Source of the DNA: Clostridia bacterium
GTDB taxonomy: Bacteria > Bacillota > Clostridia > Christensenellales > CAG-314
Direction: 5' to 3'
Assembly (NCBI GenBank): GCA_017452035.1
Contig: JAFTNE010000143.1
Coordinates: 1 to 6,176 of the forward strand
DNA length: 6,176 nt
Below the pieces are notes generated by a model. That model worked only from the letters and a program-made list of their open reading frames with translations. It had not been told where the DNA came from and did not search any database. Both the position numbers and the translations under genes were made by a program. This document shows positions 1-5,973 of the stretch, in pieces (within the stretch, counting starts at the first letter, position 1; every line of letters begins with the position of its first letter).

Positions 1-638
1 ACACCTACTGGCAAAAACTTATCGGAATCAACTTGAATATTTGCAGTAGGAAAACCAAGATTTTTACCCACACCACGACCATGGACTACAATTCCATCAA
101 AGAAAAAGTTTTGAGAAAGCAGTTGATTTGCACGTTCAATATCGTTTTGAGTAAGTAAGTTTCGAACAAACGTTGTACTAATTTTCACACCGTCTTTGCA
201 GACAGCATCGACAACGCTTACTGGAATATCCTTAAAGTAGTCGCATACAAACTGACAATTTTGTCTATCACTACCACAAGTGTAGTCAAAACCACACACA
301 ACACCTTGCAAGTTGTATGATGAAAGTGTTTTTAGGAAATTTGCGCCATTTGTATTTTTGAATTGTTCATCAAACTCGGCTGTGACTAAAACGTCAACAC
401 CAAGTTTTTGATAAACCTTACAACGCTCGTCAAACGTATAAATTTGCTTGACGTCTTTACCAAGAACCTTGAGATGGTTGTTGGAAAAGGTAAACAATGC
501 AATTTTGCTATTTGTTTGACTTGCCAACTTTTTTGCTTGATCTAATAGCTGCACGTGACCTTTGTGCATACAACCGAAAAAACCAAGGGCTATAACAATG
601 GGACTATTTAGTTTTTCGCCAAATTTTATTAGTTGCAT
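1..638 (-). CDS. ribF: Bifunctional riboflavin kinase / FMN adenylyltransferase RibF, partial (3' end beyond window)
   Basis: RibF phosphorylates riboflavin to FMN and adenylylates FMN to FAD in the cytoplasm. The window holds the first 212 codons. Residues 1 to about 150 form the N-terminal nucleotidyltransferase domain: a beta strand then GFFGCMHKGH (19-28), the equivalent of the usual G-x-FDG-x-H-x-GH, and GFDYTCGSDR (116-125) where the family has G-x-DFRFG. KISTTFVRN (152-160) matches the S-S/T-x-x-R motif closing that domain. The kinase domain begins near residue 175 with GIVVHGRGVGKNLGFPTAN (182-200), including the PTAN Mg/ATP-binding motif, and is cut by the window edge. The ATG at 638 is the only plausible start: the frame opens at the truB stop, and none of the codons between is a start codon. 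Spacing to truB is 24 nt. The HIGH-type motif lacks the usual Asp (see findings). Family identity is secure. Confidence 0.95.
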   Translation of the reverse strand, partial: MQLIKFGEKLNSPIVIALGFFGCMHKGHVQLLDQAKKLASQTNSKIALFTFSNNHLKVLGKDVKQIYTFDERCKVYQKLGVDVLVTAEFDEQFKNTNGANFLKTLSSYNLQGVVCGFDYTCGSDRQNCQFVCDYFKDIPVSVVDAVCKDGVKISTTFVRNLLTQNDIERANQLLSQNFFFDGIVVHGRGVGKNLGFPTANIQVDSDKFLPVG

Positions 639-648
639 GTAACTATCA

Positions 649-671
649 GTTTTGAGGCAAAACTACTCCTC
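649..671 (-). promoter_or_regulatory. Possible structured ribosome binding site of ribF (Shine-Dalgarno plus small hairpin)
   Basis: The only good Shine-Dalgarno before ribF is GAGGAG at 671-666, made of the last two sense codons (Glu-Glu) of truB, 27 nt from its end to the ATG at 638. Between them lies a perfect inverted repeat on the minus strand: GTTTTG (663-658), loop CCT, CAAAAC (654-649). Folding this stem would shorten the effective spacing to about 12 nt. That the hairpin works this way is inference; the stem is AT-rich and weak. Confidence 0.4.
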
Positions 672-1526
672 TGTAATATTTTTGAGATAATACTCAATTT
701 TTAGGTATCCGTCCTTGTTTACTCCAAGGCCAAAAAAGATACCTTTGCAATATATTTTTTTATACCCGTCATCAAACGGACACTTAATTTTACGTCCAAA
801 ATTGACGTCGTCAAAACACTTGTCGTCAAAGTGATACTCTGGAACATCTTGCAAAGGATACATAATATCCACAATACATTTGTCTTTGAGCTCACGAATT
901 TCATCAAGAGTATAAGCGTTTTGAACATCAAAACAACCAGACTGTAAACGTATTAGTCCACTCATGTAGCCCACCGTGCCACAAGCCTTTGCAACATCGC
1001 GCGCAAGCGAACGGATATACGTGCCACCACTGCACTTGATATCAACTACAAAGGTATCAGCACTGTGTTGACGCACAAGGCAAATGTCGTACACTGTTAC
1101 TTTACGAGTTTTCAGTTCAACGTCATCGCCGTTACGGGCCAATTTGTAGGCGCGCACGCCACCAACTGAGATAGCTGAGTAAATAGGTGGTACTTGATCC
1201 AGTTCGCCAAGAAACGCCCCCAACGCCTTCAAAACATCATTTTGTGTGGGTATTGGCATAACACGTTGCAACACTTCGCCATAAGAGTCAAGCGTATCGG
1301 TGGTTTTTCCAAATGTAAAAAACGCACGATAGTATTTGACTTTGTTTGTCAAAAAGTTGAAAAGCTTTGTACCTTGACCAATTGCAATAGGCAACACGCC
1401 ACTTGCTCCTGGATCGAGAGTGCCAAGGTGTCCTACCTTTTTTTGGTGTAACACGTGTTTAAGGCACACTACAACGTCACTTGCAGTTGCACCTACTGGT
1501 TTTAAAACATTGATAAATCCGTTCAT
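663..1526 (-). CDS. truB: tRNA pseudouridine(55) synthase TruB
   Basis: TruB isomerises U55 to pseudouridine in the T-loop of most tRNAs and also helps tRNA fold. The 287-residue length is normal for the bacterial family. Visible motifs: the opening GFINVLKPVGATASDVV (3-19); the catalytic motif GHLGTLDPGASGVLP (32-46) with nucleophile Asp38; GKTTDTLDSYGEV (73-85); QVPPIYSAISVGGVRAYKLAR (111-131), carrying the active-site Tyr116; CSGGTYIRSLARDVA (165-179) with the conserved Tyr170 and Arg172; and a PUA-like C-terminal segment from about 225. Position 120 is Ser where most TruB proteins have Lys (SA-I/V/L-K). The ATG overlaps the nrnA stop as ATGA (1523-1526), which implies coupled translation; a GGTAGGG stretch 8 nt upstream can serve as Shine-Dalgarno. 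Its last two codons double as the candidate ribF Shine-Dalgarno. Confidence 0.97.
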   Translation of the reverse strand: MNGFINVLKPVGATASDVVVCLKHVLHQKKVGHLGTLDPGASGVLPIAIGQGTKLFNFLTNKVKYYRAFFTFGKTTDTLDSYGEVLQRVMPIPTQNDVLKALGAFLGELDQVPPIYSAISVGGVRAYKLARNGDDVELKTRKVTVYDICLVRQHSADTFVVDIKCSGGTYIRSLARDVAKACGTVGYMSGLIRLQSGCFDVQNAYTLDEIRELKDKCIVDIMYPLQDVPEYHFDDKCFDDVNFGRKIKCPFDDGYKKIYCKGIFFGLGVNKDGYLKIEYYLKNITEE

Positions 1527-2482
1527 ATAGTAAACCCTACCACACGAACAAGTTGTTCAATTACATCCTCAAAGTAGCCACAAATTCGGCAACCAGATGC
1601 AAGCAAATGGCCACCACCACCAAAATATTGACAAACTTCTCGAACGTTAAAATTTTTGCCACGCATGCTAACTTTGTAGGCATTTTCACCATCTTGTGAC
1701 ACGCACACTGCAACTTTTGCCGTTACAACGTCGTTTGCATAGTGAACAAGACCGGTTGTGACAGTGTTATCCAAACCAAACTCGTCAATATCACTTTGAT
1801 GTACGTACAACAACACCATTTGACCGTCATAATAAGTTCTCATACGAGAAAGAACTCTTGCATGCAATTTGAGTTCGTTTAGCTCAATGTCTCTAAAAAA
1901 TGTCCGATTGATATATTGAAAATCTGCGCCAAGTGGAATTAACTCACTAGCCATTTTGTGAGAATCGGCATCAGTACTGCTGTTAGAAAAATTGCCTGTA
2001 TCAGTGCAAAGACCCATGTATAGGTACGTTGCAATTGTTGCATCAAACTCAATATCAAGACACTTGAGAATTTCGTACACAATTTGACAAGTGCTTGCGT
2101 ATTGATACAAGCAATTGTACTTAGAAAAACAAGCACCACCGTGGTGATCGATGGTCAACGTTTCCTTTTGACTATCATACAAGCAGGAAAACTCTCCAAC
2201 ACGGAAAACGTCACCACAATCAACTGCCACATACAAATCGTACTTGCCAAAAAACTCGCTGTGGACAAGCTTTGTTAGCTCAAAAGTTGCAAGTTTACCC
2301 GTTATTGGTTGGTCGCAAAAAATTTCCACAGTTTTGCCAAGTTTTTTGAGGCCAAGAGACAATGCAATGCAAGAGCCAAGCGTATCGCCATCAGGGTTTG
2401 TATGTGCAAATAAAGCAATGGAGTTACATTGCTTTATTTGTTGTGCTGTTTGTTCAATTGTTATCTTTTTTGTTGATTTCAT
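1523..2482 (-). CDS. nrnA: DHH/DHHA1 phosphoesterase, NrnA-type nanoRNase / pAp phosphatase
   Basis: NrnA-family enzymes use Mn to hydrolyse 2-5 nt RNA fragments (mainly dinucleotides) and, in Bacillus and mycoplasmas, dephosphorylate pAp to AMP. The 319-residue length fits. Metal-site motifs of the DHH domain are complete: HTNPDGD (27-33), VDCGD (87-91), the DHH signature IDHHGG (111-116), and TDTGNF (160-165). The DHHA1 domain ends with GGGGHLLASG (288-297), the substrate-binding glycine-rich loop. The protein has about 14 cysteines. The ATG at 2482 lies inside rbfA (29-nt overlap) and follows AGGTAG with an 8-nt spacer. Placement between rbfA and truB is common in Clostridia. The metal residues do not separate an NrnA from a c-di-AMP/pGpG-degrading homologue; lack of membrane, PAS or GGDEF segments rules out GdpP. 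A 14-bp hairpin lies in codons 15-25. Confidence 0.93.
   Translation of the reverse strand: MKSTKKITIEQTAQQIKQCNSIALFAHTNPDGDTLGSCIALSLGLKKLGKTVEIFCDQPITGKLATFELTKLVHSEFFGKYDLYVAVDCGDVFRVGEFSCLYDSQKETLTIDHHGGACFSKYNCLYQYASTCQIVYEILKCLDIEFDATIATYLYMGLCTDTGNFSNSSTDADSHKMASELIPLGADFQYINRTFFRDIELNELKLHARVLSRMRTYYDGQMVLLYVHQSDIDEFGLDNTVTTGLVHYANDVVTAKVAVCVSQDGENAYKVSMRGKNFNVREVCQYFGGGGHLLASGCRICGYFEDVIEQLVRVVGFTI
2407..2440 (-). other. Perfect 14-bp inverted repeat (RNA hairpin) inside nrnA, just past the rbfA stop
   Basis: Arms at 2407-2420 (CAAATAAAGCAATG) and 2427-2440 are exact reverse complements, with a 6-nt loop (2421-2426). On the transcript the stem starts 13 nt after the rbfA stop codon (2456-2454) and 42 nt after the nrnA start. 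No T-tract follows on the minus strand, so it is not an intrinsic terminator. It covers nrnA codons 15-25, whose second half encodes the conserved beta strand SIALFAH. A role is not known. Confidence 0.7.
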
Positions 2483-2804
2483 TGAGAATGCTACCTATTT
2501 TTGCACCATATTCCATAGAGGTATCTAACATAAAGATAAACTCTGGGACTTTACGAATGTGCATATTGCGAGAAATTTCACGACGTACAATGTGGGCGTT
2601 TTCCTTGATGGCAGTAAATGTAGCCTCGGCCTTTTCGGGCTTGGTGGAAAAGATGCTAACATATACTTTTGCATAAGAAAGGTCGTTGTCACAATCAACT
2701 TGGACAATTGTAAACATCTCTGTAATACGAGGGTCCTTGACCTTTTTTGTTAAAATTTCTGCAATGTATCTTTTGAATTCTGCATTCAGTTTTTCCGTTC
2801 TCAT
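2454..2804 (-). CDS. rbfA: 30S ribosome-binding factor RbfA
   Basis: RbfA is a single KH-fold protein that binds the immature 30S subunit near helix 1 of 16S rRNA and helps late maturation and cold adaptation. The 116 residues match the family. Motifs: helix 1 with LNAEFKRYIAEILTKKVKDPRI (6-27), the KDPRI signature at 23-27; DLSYAKVYVS (41-50); RREISRN (74-80); HIRKVPEFIFMLD (82-94), the R-x-x-PE-x-x-F strand; and DTSMEYGAKI (94-103). The ATG forms an ATGA junction with the infB stop (2801-2804). Its Shine-Dalgarno is mediocre (GGAAGA at 2819-2814, 9-nt spacer), so it probably depends on ribosomes finishing infB. The 3' end overlaps nrnA by 29 nt. Pairing of an initiation factor with a 30S maturation factor is conserved across bacteria. 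Confidence 0.97.
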   Translation of the reverse strand: MRTEKLNAEFKRYIAEILTKKVKDPRITEMFTIVQVDCDNDLSYAKVYVSIFSTKPEKAEATFTAIKENAHIVRREISRNMHIRKVPEFIFMLDTSMEYGAKIGSILNEINKKDNN

Positions 2805-5413
2805 TGAGCAATTTCTTCCATTTGATAAATTTCGAATACGTCACCAACTTTAATATCGTTGTAGTTTTCGATAGAAATACCACATTCGTAGCCGGATGCA
2901 ACTTCTTTTACATCATCCTTAAAACGTTTCAAAGCTGCTATGTTACCTTCGTATACCTTAACATCGTTACGGAATACACGAACTTTACCACCACGAACAG
3001 CTTTACCATTAGTAACGTAGCAACCTGCAACGGCACCAACACCACTAATTTTGAATACTTCACGTACTTCGACAGTACCAGTAACTTGTTCACGGAATTT
3101 TGGAGCAAGCATACCCTTCATAGCTGCTGTAATGTCGTCAATTGCATCGTAGATGACAGAGTAAAGTCTAAAGTCAACGCCTTCGGTTTCGGCAAGAGCC
3201 TTTGCTTTGGAGTCAGCACGAACGTTAAAGCCAATGATAATTGCTTGGCTTGCCTTTGCAAGCATGATGTCTGTTTCGTTGATACCACCAACACCACCAT
3301 GGATGCAGGATACAACAACTTCGTCATTGGAAAGTTTTTCAAGACTTGCCTTCAATGCCTCCAAAGAGCCGTGAACGTCAGTCTTCAAAATGATATTAAG
3401 ATTTTTGAGTTGACCTTGAGAAATACGGCCAAACAAATCGCCAAGGTTCATTGCAGGTGTTTGACGAGCAATTTCTGCCTTGATCTTATCTTTGCGTTCT
3501 TCGGCAGCCTTCTTTACAAGTTTTTCGTCAGCAACAAACATATAGTCGCCAGCTTGAGGAACTTCGGAGAAGCCAAGTACTTCGACTGGCATGGATGGAC
3601 CTGCACTCTTAACTTTGCGTCCCTTGTCGTCAAACATTGCACGGATTTTACCTGTTGCTGCGCCTGCAATAAGGCTATCGCCAACGTGAAGTGTACCATT
3701 GCTTACCAAAATTGTTGCAACTGGACCACGACCCTTGTCAAGTCTGGACTCAATAATTGTACCTGTTGCACGCTTTTTGGGGTTAGCCTTGAGTTCTTTC
3801 ATTTCTGTAACAAGCAATACGCTTTCCAACAATTGGTCAATGCCTTTGCCTGTCTTTGCAGAAACTGGAACCATAATTGTGTCTCCACCCCATTCTTCAG
3901 CAAGCAAATCGTACTCGGTGAGTTGTTGCTTTACTCTTTCGGGGTCGATGTGTGGCTTGTCCATCTTGTTGATTGCAACAATGATGGAAACTTCGGCTGC
4001 TTTGGCGTGGTTGATAGCCTCGATTGTTTGAGGCATTACGCCGTCGTCTGCTGCAACAACAATGATTGCAACGTCTGTAACTTTTGCACCACGGGCGCGC
4101 ATTGCAGTAAATGCTGCGTGTCCTGGGGTATCAATAAATGTGATAGTTTCGCCATTAGCAGTAACTGTGTAGGCACCGATGTGTTGTGTGATACCACCAG
4201 CTTCGCCACTGGTTACGCTTGTATTACGAATTGCATCCAGCAAAGATGTCTTACCATGGTCAACGTGACCCATAACGGTAACAATTGGAGGACGCTTTGT
4301 ATCGTCAACAAGTCCGTCATCTTCACCTTCAATAACAATTTCCTCGGCAGTTTTTGAAACTTGAAGTTCAAGTTTAACATCATACATACCTGCAATGTAC
4401 TCTTCATAGTCGAAGTCAAATGTATCGTTGATGGTCTTCATTATACCTTCTTTGAACAGTTGCTTGATGATTTCCGATGCAGAAACACCAATTTTTTCAC
4501 TGAGAACTTTGATTGCAACTTCTTGAGTGGTAATTACAGCATGAGTAATTTTGGGAGCAACAACTTGAGGTTGTTGATCTCCACCCTTTTTGCCAGTACG
4601 AGCTTTGCGTACAACTCTATCTTCATCGTAGTCACCCGTGTAGTTACGAGTGATAAGCGCTTTTTTGCTTGTGCCACGTTTTTCTTCTGGACGCTCTTTG
4701 GTCTTGTTCTTGTTACCGTAAGACTTTTGAGGTTCTTGACGTGGAATATCAATTGGCGAAATAACTGGCTTTTTGGCAGGTTGCTTACCACCTTGTTGAC
4801 GCTTGTCAGCAGGAACTTGATCACCTTTGTCTACTGGTGCACCATGAGGTCTACCATTTGCGCGTGGGCCACCTTGTTGTGGACGACCACCTTGGCCTTG
4901 TTGACCAGAACGGCGTTCATCTTGACGAGGTGCAGGTTTGCGTTGTTGCGCAGAAGTATCAAGGAACTTACGAACCTTAACGTTACCCTTTTCGTCAGTG
5001 TATGTTTTAACCTCGCGACCATTTTCTACAACTGTGGATACCTTTGGTTGAGTAGGAGCAGGTTGAGCAGGCTTTTGCGCAGGTTTATCAGCTGGCTTTT
5101 GTGTAGCTGGTGCTGGTTGTGGCGCAGGTTTTGGAGCCGTAACAGGCTTTTCTACTACTGTTTCAACTTTTGGTTGTTCAACTACAGCAGGCTTTTGAAC
5201 AGGAGCTTCCACTACTGGTGGAGTAACTACAGTTTTTGTGCTTTCTTCTGCTACAAGTTGTGCTTTGCGCGCGCGAATAGAATCGGTAAGGGCAACGGAT
5301 TGTTGCTTGAGCTTTGATACAGTTTGTAACAAATCACGAGCAGTAACAACTGTTGTCTTTACAGTTTTGATGTTTTCCATTCTACTTGGTTGAGTTTTTG
5401 TTGTATTTGCCAT
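2801..5413 (-). CDS. infB: Translation initiation factor IF-2
   Basis: IF2 is the GTPase that brings fMet-tRNA to the 30S subunit and promotes 50S joining. The 870 residues divide as: N-terminal segment 1-60 with no clear match; Pro/Ala/Gln/Lys-rich linker about 62-125; [20 protein letters not shown] (131-150); Arg/Gly/Gln-rich linker about 155-215; one IF2_N subdomain about 288-345; G domain from about 373 with G1 GHVDHGKT (382-389), G2 GITQHI (407-412), G3 DTPGH (428-432), G4 NKMD (482-485), G5 SAK (518-520); domain II about 547-630; domain III about 655-765; and C2 about 775-870 with GCYV (797-800), LKRFK (828-832) and ECGI (843-846), the fMet-tRNA pocket. GGAGGA at 5424-5419, 5 nt from the ATG, is the best Shine-Dalgarno in the window and fixes the start. 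Codon use is strongly biased, unlike nrnA, truB and ylxQ, as expected for an abundant protein. rbfA overlaps its stop. Confidence 0.99.
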   Translation of the reverse strand: MANTTKTQPSRMENIKTVKTTVVTARDLLQTVSKLKQQSVALTDSIRARKAQLVAEESTKTVVTPPVVEAPVQKPAVVEQPKVETVVEKPVTAPKPAPQPAPATQKPADKPAQKPAQPAPTQPKVSTVVENGREVKTYTDEKGNVKVRKFLDTSAQQRKPAPRQDERRSGQQGQGGRPQQGGPRANGRPHGAPVDKGDQVPADKRQQGGKQPAKKPVISPIDIPRQEPQKSYGNKNKTKERPEEKRGTSKKALITRNYTGDYDEDRVVRKARTGKKGGDQQPQVVAPKITHAVITTQEVAIKVLSEKIGVSASEIIKQLFKEGIMKTINDTFDFDYEEYIAGMYDVKLELQVSKTAEEIVIEGEDDGLVDDTKRPPIVTVMGHVDHGKTSLLDAIRNTSVTSGEAGGITQHIGAYTVTANGETITFIDTPGHAAFTAMRARGAKVTDVAIIVVAADDGVMPQTIEAINHAKAAEVSIIVAINKMDKPHIDPERVKQQLTEYDLLAEEWGGDTIMVPVSAKTGKGIDQLLESVLLVTEMKELKANPKKRATGTIIESRLDKGRGPVATILVSNGTLHVGDSLIAGAATGKIRAMFDDKGRKVKSAGPSMPVEVLGFSEVPQAGDYMFVADEKLVKKAAEERKDKIKAEIARQTPAMNLGDLFGRISQGQLKNLNIILKTDVHGSLEALKASLEKLSNDEVVVSCIHGGVGGINETDIMLAKASQAIIIGFNVRADSKAKALAETEGVDFRLYSVIYDAIDDITAAMKGMLAPKFREQVTGTVEVREVFKISGVGAVAGCYVTNGKAVRGGKVRVFRNDVKVYEGNIAALKRFKDDVKEVASGYECGISIENYNDIKVGDVFEIYQMEEIAQ
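4769..4951 (-). repeat. Arg/Gly/Gln-rich low-complexity segment of IF-2
   Basis: IF2 residues about 155-215 are dominated by Gln, Gly, Arg, Lys and Pro (for example [12 protein letters not shown] at 171-182). This is predicted to be disordered and positively charged. Such RG/QG segments are common in Clostridial IF2 linkers; binding of RNA by this stretch would be inference. Confidence 0.75.
5039..5230 (-). repeat. Pro/Ala/Val/Gln-Lys low-complexity linker of IF-2
   Basis: IF2 residues about 62-125 are a degenerate series of short Pro-rich units such as [40 protein letters not shown]. The DNA carries matching imperfect repeats, for example GCAGGCTTTTG near 5068 and again near 5188 on the plus strand. 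It is an extended, probably disordered spacer between the N-terminal segment and the rest of the protein. Repeats of this kind often vary in copy number between strains. Confidence 0.75.
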
Positions 5414-5418
5414 TTATA

Positions 5419-5424
5419 TCCTCC
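5419..5424 (-). promoter_or_regulatory. Strong Shine-Dalgarno of infB
   Basis: GGAGGA reads from 5424 to 5419, followed by TATAA and the ATG at 5413. It is the closest match to the anti-Shine-Dalgarno in the window and lies wholly in the 19-nt ylxQ-infB gap, so infB can be initiated independently of upstream translation. Confidence 0.9.
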
Positions 5425-5432
5425 AGCAACCA

Positions 5433-5714
5433 CTACTTCAAATTTTCTAATATTGCGTTGGCCAATGATTTGTCACAAATTGCCAACGCTTTGCAATTTT
5501 TACGTTGCAAAATTTCGTAATCCTCTATTTGTGACAGAGTGCAACCAACTCGCTCAGACGTAAGTTTTAAAACATCTAACGAGTTTTGCGAAAGGCTTTC
5601 AACATACAAAAGTAGGTACATCTTTTTGCGATAGTACTTGATATTATCAACACCAAATACCACCGAGCCTTTTTTGATTGCAAATCCAATGTAAGTTTCT
5701 ATTTTACTGTTCAA
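5433..5714 (-). CDS. ylxQ: L7Ae/L30e-family RNA-binding protein YlxQ, TTG start
   Basis: YlxQ is a bacterial relative of ribosomal protein L7Ae; Bacillus homologues are reported to bind kink-turn RNA. This copy is 93 residues. Assignment rests on position between ylxR and infB, length, and pattern: IGFAIKKGSVVFGVDNIKYYRKK (9-31) for the usual GLA-x-RAG-x-x-x-SG-x-x-x-V segment, the hydrophobic strand MYLLLYVES (32-40), and KALAICDKSLANAI (75-88) for the C-terminal ITD-x-x-FA-x-x-I segment. The family's D-x-S-x-NT-x-KK stretch is replaced by ESLSQNSLDVLK (39-50), so it is a divergent member and kink-turn binding is uncertain. The start is TTG at 5714-5712; no ATG precedes residue 32, and GGAG (5725-5722) sits 7 nt upstream. 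It overlaps ylxR by 11 nt. Unlike infB it uses TTA and CTA leucine codons. Two hairpins lie in its 3' end. Confidence 0.85.
   Translation of the reverse strand: MNSKIETYIGFAIKKGSVVFGVDNIKYYRKKMYLLLYVESLSQNSLDVLKLTSERVGCTLSQIEDYEILQRKNCKALAICDKSLANAILENLK
5455..5489 (-). other. Inverted repeat (possible RNA hairpin) at the 3' end of ylxQ
   Basis: Arms GCGTTGGC (5455-5462) and GCCAACGC (5482-5489) are perfect reverse complements. Inside the loop a second stem, ATTTG (5468-5472) with CAAAT (5476-5480), closes a 3-nt TCA loop, giving a two-part stem with an asymmetric internal loop (5 nt against 1). It ends about 30 nt before the infB Shine-Dalgarno. No T-tract follows on the minus strand, so it is not a terminator. 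Confidence 0.55.
5490..5511 (-). other. Second, directly abutting inverted repeat in ylxQ
   Basis: TTTGCAA (5490-5496) and TTGCAAA (5505-5511) pair perfectly around an 8-nt loop. It touches the neighbouring repeat (5455-5489) with no spacer, so the two could stack coaxially in the transcript. A 7-bp AT-rich repeat alone is near the level expected by chance; the arrangement is what makes it worth listing. Confidence 0.4.
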
Positions 5715-5973
5715 TTATAGACTCCAGTTGGGCAAACAAATCATCAGTAATAGCAAATCCGTTTGCCTTAGAAAAATTTTTCTGTTTGTAGGCACGTTCG
5801 ATGCACTGTCTGCATTTGCAAAGATACACACCTCTGCCATTAACTTTGCCAGTAGTATCCACCACAACACCATTGTCGGTGTTGACGATACGCACAAGCA
5901 TTGTTTTGGGTTTCATTTCCCTACAAGAAACACACATTCTTTCGGGGATTTTCTTAGTCTTACTCACCGTCAT
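5704..5973 (-). CDS. ylxR: YlxR family RNA-binding protein (RnpM, DUF448)
   Basis: YlxR is a small basic protein of the nusA-infB operon; in Bacillus subtilis it has been described as RnpM, a binder and modulator of RNase P RNA. This copy is 89 residues, the usual size. Motifs: [24 protein letters not shown] (7-30), matching R-x-C-x-x-CR-x-x-x-x-K-x-x-Lx[20 protein letters not shown] (36-52) with the hallmark GRG-x-Y-x-C; then [17 protein letters not shown] (54-70). Cysteines 14, 17, 52, 54 and 57 form CxxC and CxCxxC pairs. I chose the ATG at 5973 because family similarity begins there and GAAGG (5983-5979) lies 5 nt upstream; an in-frame extension of 11 residues upstream is unlike the family. 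It overlaps nusA by 14 nt and ylxQ by 11 nt. Confidence 0.95.
   Translation of the reverse strand: MTVSKTKKIPERMCVSCREMKPKTMLVRIVNTDNGVVVDTTGKVNGRGVYLCKCRQCIERAYKQKNFSKANGFAITDDLFAQLESIIEQ
5722..5725 (-). promoter_or_regulatory. Shine-Dalgarno that decides the TTG start of ylxQ
   Basis: GGAG reads 5725 to 5722, then TCTATAA and TTG (5714-5712). The 7-nt spacing is ideal, it lies inside the last codons of ylxR, and no ATG or GTG is available nearby in this frame. Confidence 0.75.

Noticed and set aside
639..662. FMN riboswitch before ribF
   Set aside because: The gap is 24 nt, and the FMN aptamer is over 100 nt.
1335..1353. TTTGAC / GTCAAA inverted repeat in truB
   Set aside because: A 6-bp AT-rich stem with a 7-nt loop is expected by chance in 6 kb and has no special position.
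2134..2146. Inverted repeat CACCAC-C-GTGGTG in nrnA
   Set aside because: It is produced by the codons for the catalytic DHHGG residues; the usable stem is only about 5 bp.
4258..4270. Short inverted repeat GGTCA-ACG-TGACC in infB
   Set aside because: It encodes the invariant GHVDH of the P-loop and is only 5 bp.
2804..5317. Long open frames on the plus strand (2804-4357 and 4361-5317), 517 and 318 codons
   Set aside because: They lie antisense and in register with infB, are open only because infB avoids TTA, CTA and TCA, give Cys/Asn/Phe-rich proteins without recognisable motifs, and have no Shine-Dalgarno of note.
5455..5489. Kink-turn that YlxQ could bind for self-regulation
   Set aside because: The internal loop is 5 nt against 1 nt and lacks the 3-nt bulge followed by tandem G-A pairs that define a kink-turn.
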